NCBI GenBank assembly: GCA_020630065.1 | Contig: JAHDCC010000005.1 | Coordinates: 1 to 64,000, forward strand | Length of the DNA stretch: 64,000 nt | Origin: Acidimicrobiales bacterium | GTDB taxonomy: Bacteria > Actinomycetota > Acidimicrobiia > Acidimicrobiales > SZUA-35 | Direction of reading: 5' to 3' | Shown: positions 62,757 to 64,000 of the stretch, in pieces | How positions within the stretch are numbered: the first letter of the stretch is position 1 | Layout of the letters: each line of letters starts with the position of its first letter | Notes under the pieces: model-generated | Seen by the model: only the letters and a program-made list of their open reading frames with translations | Database searches by the model: none | Told to the model about the DNA's origin: nothing | Translations under genes and position numbers: made by a program

Positions 62757-63275
62757 GTGTCTGCCGACGTTCAAAAGGTGGAAGTACGCGACCAAGATCT
62801 CTTCGAAAAACGGCTCACAGAGATCCGAAACGAACAAGAACACGCAACTCTGCCCAACAAACTTTGGCTCAGCCACCATTGGCCAGCCGATCACGACCAG
62901 CGGTGCATTACGATCGCAGGCCAGCCGGTGTGTCGACGGTGCGCAGCCCTTCACCCTTTGTCACTTATTGTGGCCACGCTGGCGGTGTTTGGCTTCCCGC
63001 TCTGGCCAGCTTCATTAGACCCTGGCATCATTTGGCTGCTTTCGATCCCGGCCACCGTCGCTTTTGTCGGAGAAGCGATTGGACTGTTCGCCTACTCACC
63101 CAAATGGCAGGTAGCTACAACCGGAATCGCCGCCCTCGCCTTTGGACGAGCACTCGGGTATGAGCTTGAAAGCAGATGGCATCCGTACTTCTGGGGACCG
63201 ATCGCGGTTTTTGGAGGCCTTTGGTTCTTTGCATCCTGGTACGGTCATTGGCGCCAAAACCACGCTGCACTATAG
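62757..63275 (+). CDS. DUF2085-like membrane protein
   Basis: 172 residues. An N-terminal soluble part with HHWPADHDQRC and GQPVCRRCAALHPL (His and Cys motif resembling the CARCTG of DUF2085 proteins), then four hydrophobic helices. Possibly a metal or heme site at the membrane; no function assigned. GTG start; upstream TAAGTA is a poor -10. Ends 9 nt from the convergent aminotransferase gene. Confidence 0.7.
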   Translation: MSADVQKVEVRDQDLFEKRLTEIRNEQEHATLPNKLWLSHHWPADHDQRCITIAGQPVCRRCAALHPLSLIVATLAVFGFPLWPASLDPGIIWLLSIPATVAFVGEAIGLFAYSPKWQVATTGIAALAFGRALGYELESRWHPYFWGPIAVFGGLWFFASWYGHWRQNHAAL

Positions 63276-63284
63276 ATCGCTACA

Positions 63285-64000
63285 TCAACCAGAGACGATT
63301 TGGGAGACCTGTTCAACTAGGCGATGGAGTTCCGCCGACGTATTAAAGTAATGCACTGACGCTCGGACCATACCATCACCACCTCGACGAGACGGGTCAA
63401 ACGGTTCGTGGGTTGGGGCTACTACAGACACAGTTATATCCGCCGAGGACAAGGCATCTCGAATATGCGCTGGTTCATGCCTGTCAACCGCAAATGTCAC
63501 CAACCCACTTTGTGGGCCGTCAAGCTCCCGGAGCTGCACCCCCTCGGTTTCTTGCAGCAGAACTCGCAGCTCGGCGGACAGTGAACGAATTCGATCGGCG
63601 ATTGCCGACATGCCTAAGTCACATGCGTAGGTTAAGGCCACCCCTAAACCAACGCGGTTGGCGGCGGAAGATTCAAAGGTCTCAAACCTCCATGCCGTTT
63701 CTGGCAGCTCATAACGCCAAGCGTCTACCCACGAAGCCGAACGCAGGTCCAGCAACGACGGATCAGCTAAACCCGTCAAACCCGATCGCACATAGAGCAG
63801 TCCGGTGCCTCGAGGGGCCCGCAGATATTTGCGGCCGGTCGCCGCCAAGAAATCGCATCCTATCTCCCGAACCGAAACCGGCAGTTGTCCCACGCTTTGG
63901 CAGGCATCCAGCAAGTACAGGGCAGGCCAATTCGACAACACCCGCCCTACCTCTATAACTGGGTTAACCAAGCCCCCCTCGGTCGGAACATGGGTGACAC
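63285..64000 (-). CDS. Class V aminotransferase / cysteine desulfurase-like (partial, cut by window edge)
   Basis: At least 238 residues; the frame stays open to the last base and the N-terminus lies beyond the window. A TTG at 63971 is not the true start because the reading THVPTEGGLVNP, typical of the family, runs through it. YLLDACQSVGQLP holds the PLP-contacting Asp, and AATGRKYLRAPRGTGLLYV holds the Schiff-base Lys in the TGRKYLR context. It acts on a sulphur or amino substrate; class V members with this motif include CsdA/IscS-like enzymes and others, so the exact reaction is open. Confidence 0.85.
   Translation of the reverse strand, partial: VTHVPTEGGLVNPVIEVGRVLSNWPALYLLDACQSVGQLPVSVREIGCDFLAATGRKYLRAPRGTGLLYVRSGLTGLADPSLLDLRSASWVDAWRYELPETAWRFETFESSAANRVGLGVALTYACDLGMSAIADRIRSLSAELRVLLQETEGVQLRELDGPQSGLVTFAVDRHEPAHIRDALSSADITVSVVAPTHEPFDPSRRGGDGMVRASVHYFNTSAELHRLVEQVSQIVSG

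Overview
The window looks like the chromosome of a mid-GC marine-type actinobacterium, most likely class Acidimicrobiia. This is inference: the support is actinobacterial gene content (Rpf-type transglycosylase, menaquinone MenA, a fasciclin lipoprotein, a LarA-like/acyl reductase/PlsC cluster), very tight gene packing, and many apparently leaderless genes with a TAnnnT -10 box 5-8 nt before the start codon. No rRNA, tRNA, CRISPR array, insertion sequence, integrase or phage gene was found, so this is core and accessory metabolic chromosome rather than an island.

Layout. 1-9.3 kb: a lipoprotein, a membrane J-domain protein, MenA, MurF, an anti-sigma-type kinase, Ddl, a large TPM-domain membrane protein and a TetR regulator. 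9.4-14.3 kb: a translationally coupled three-gene operon (acyl reductase-HAD fusion, LarA-like protein, PlsC acyltransferase) that looks like an uncharacterised lipid pathway. 14.5-19.1 kb: fasciclin lipoprotein, an orphan ModB-type permease, SerB, a thioesterase, a GNAT enzyme and an Rpf-like protein. 19.3-22.9 kb: a heterodimeric ABC exporter. 22.9-28.1 kb: CDP-alcohol phosphotransferase-like protein, glycogen-debranching-type enzyme, GT4 glycosyltransferase and a LOG-family protein.

28.2-30.3 kb holds the most unusual gene: a 102-codon reading frame interrupted by one in-frame UGA, followed 20 nt later by a perfect 7-bp hairpin with a GGUC loop, as expected of a bacterial SECIS element. 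It is read here as a small selenoprotein. A UMF1-type transporter follows. 30.7-35.3 kb is an export operon (acidic lipoprotein, HlyD-type adaptor with a peptidoglycan-binding domain, MacB-type ATPase, FtsX-type permease).

35.3-46.2 kb (minus strand) is one purine operon purL-purQ-purC-purE-purF-purD/M-purN-guaB. It has a PurS-PurL fusion, a PurD-PurM fusion directly coupled to purN (same domain order as animal GART), and a class II-like PurE with no PurK present. 46.3-54.2 kb: PEP carboxylase, a 5'-nucleotidase-like HAD protein, a CadI/ArsI-ArsR pair with twin operators, a MauE-like membrane protein, a hydrolase-OsmC fusion and a PGRP-type amidase.

54.2-62.6 kb (minus strand) is a carbohydrate or sugar-acid catabolic region: Rbs-type ABC importer, SMP-30 lactonase, HIBADH-family dehydrogenase, IclR regulator, GlcG-like protein, HIT protein and a D-2-hydroxyacid dehydrogenase. 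The two structural operons share a 13-nt element in their promoters, suggesting a single IclR regulon. The window ends with a DUF2085-like membrane protein and a class V aminotransferase cut by the right edge.
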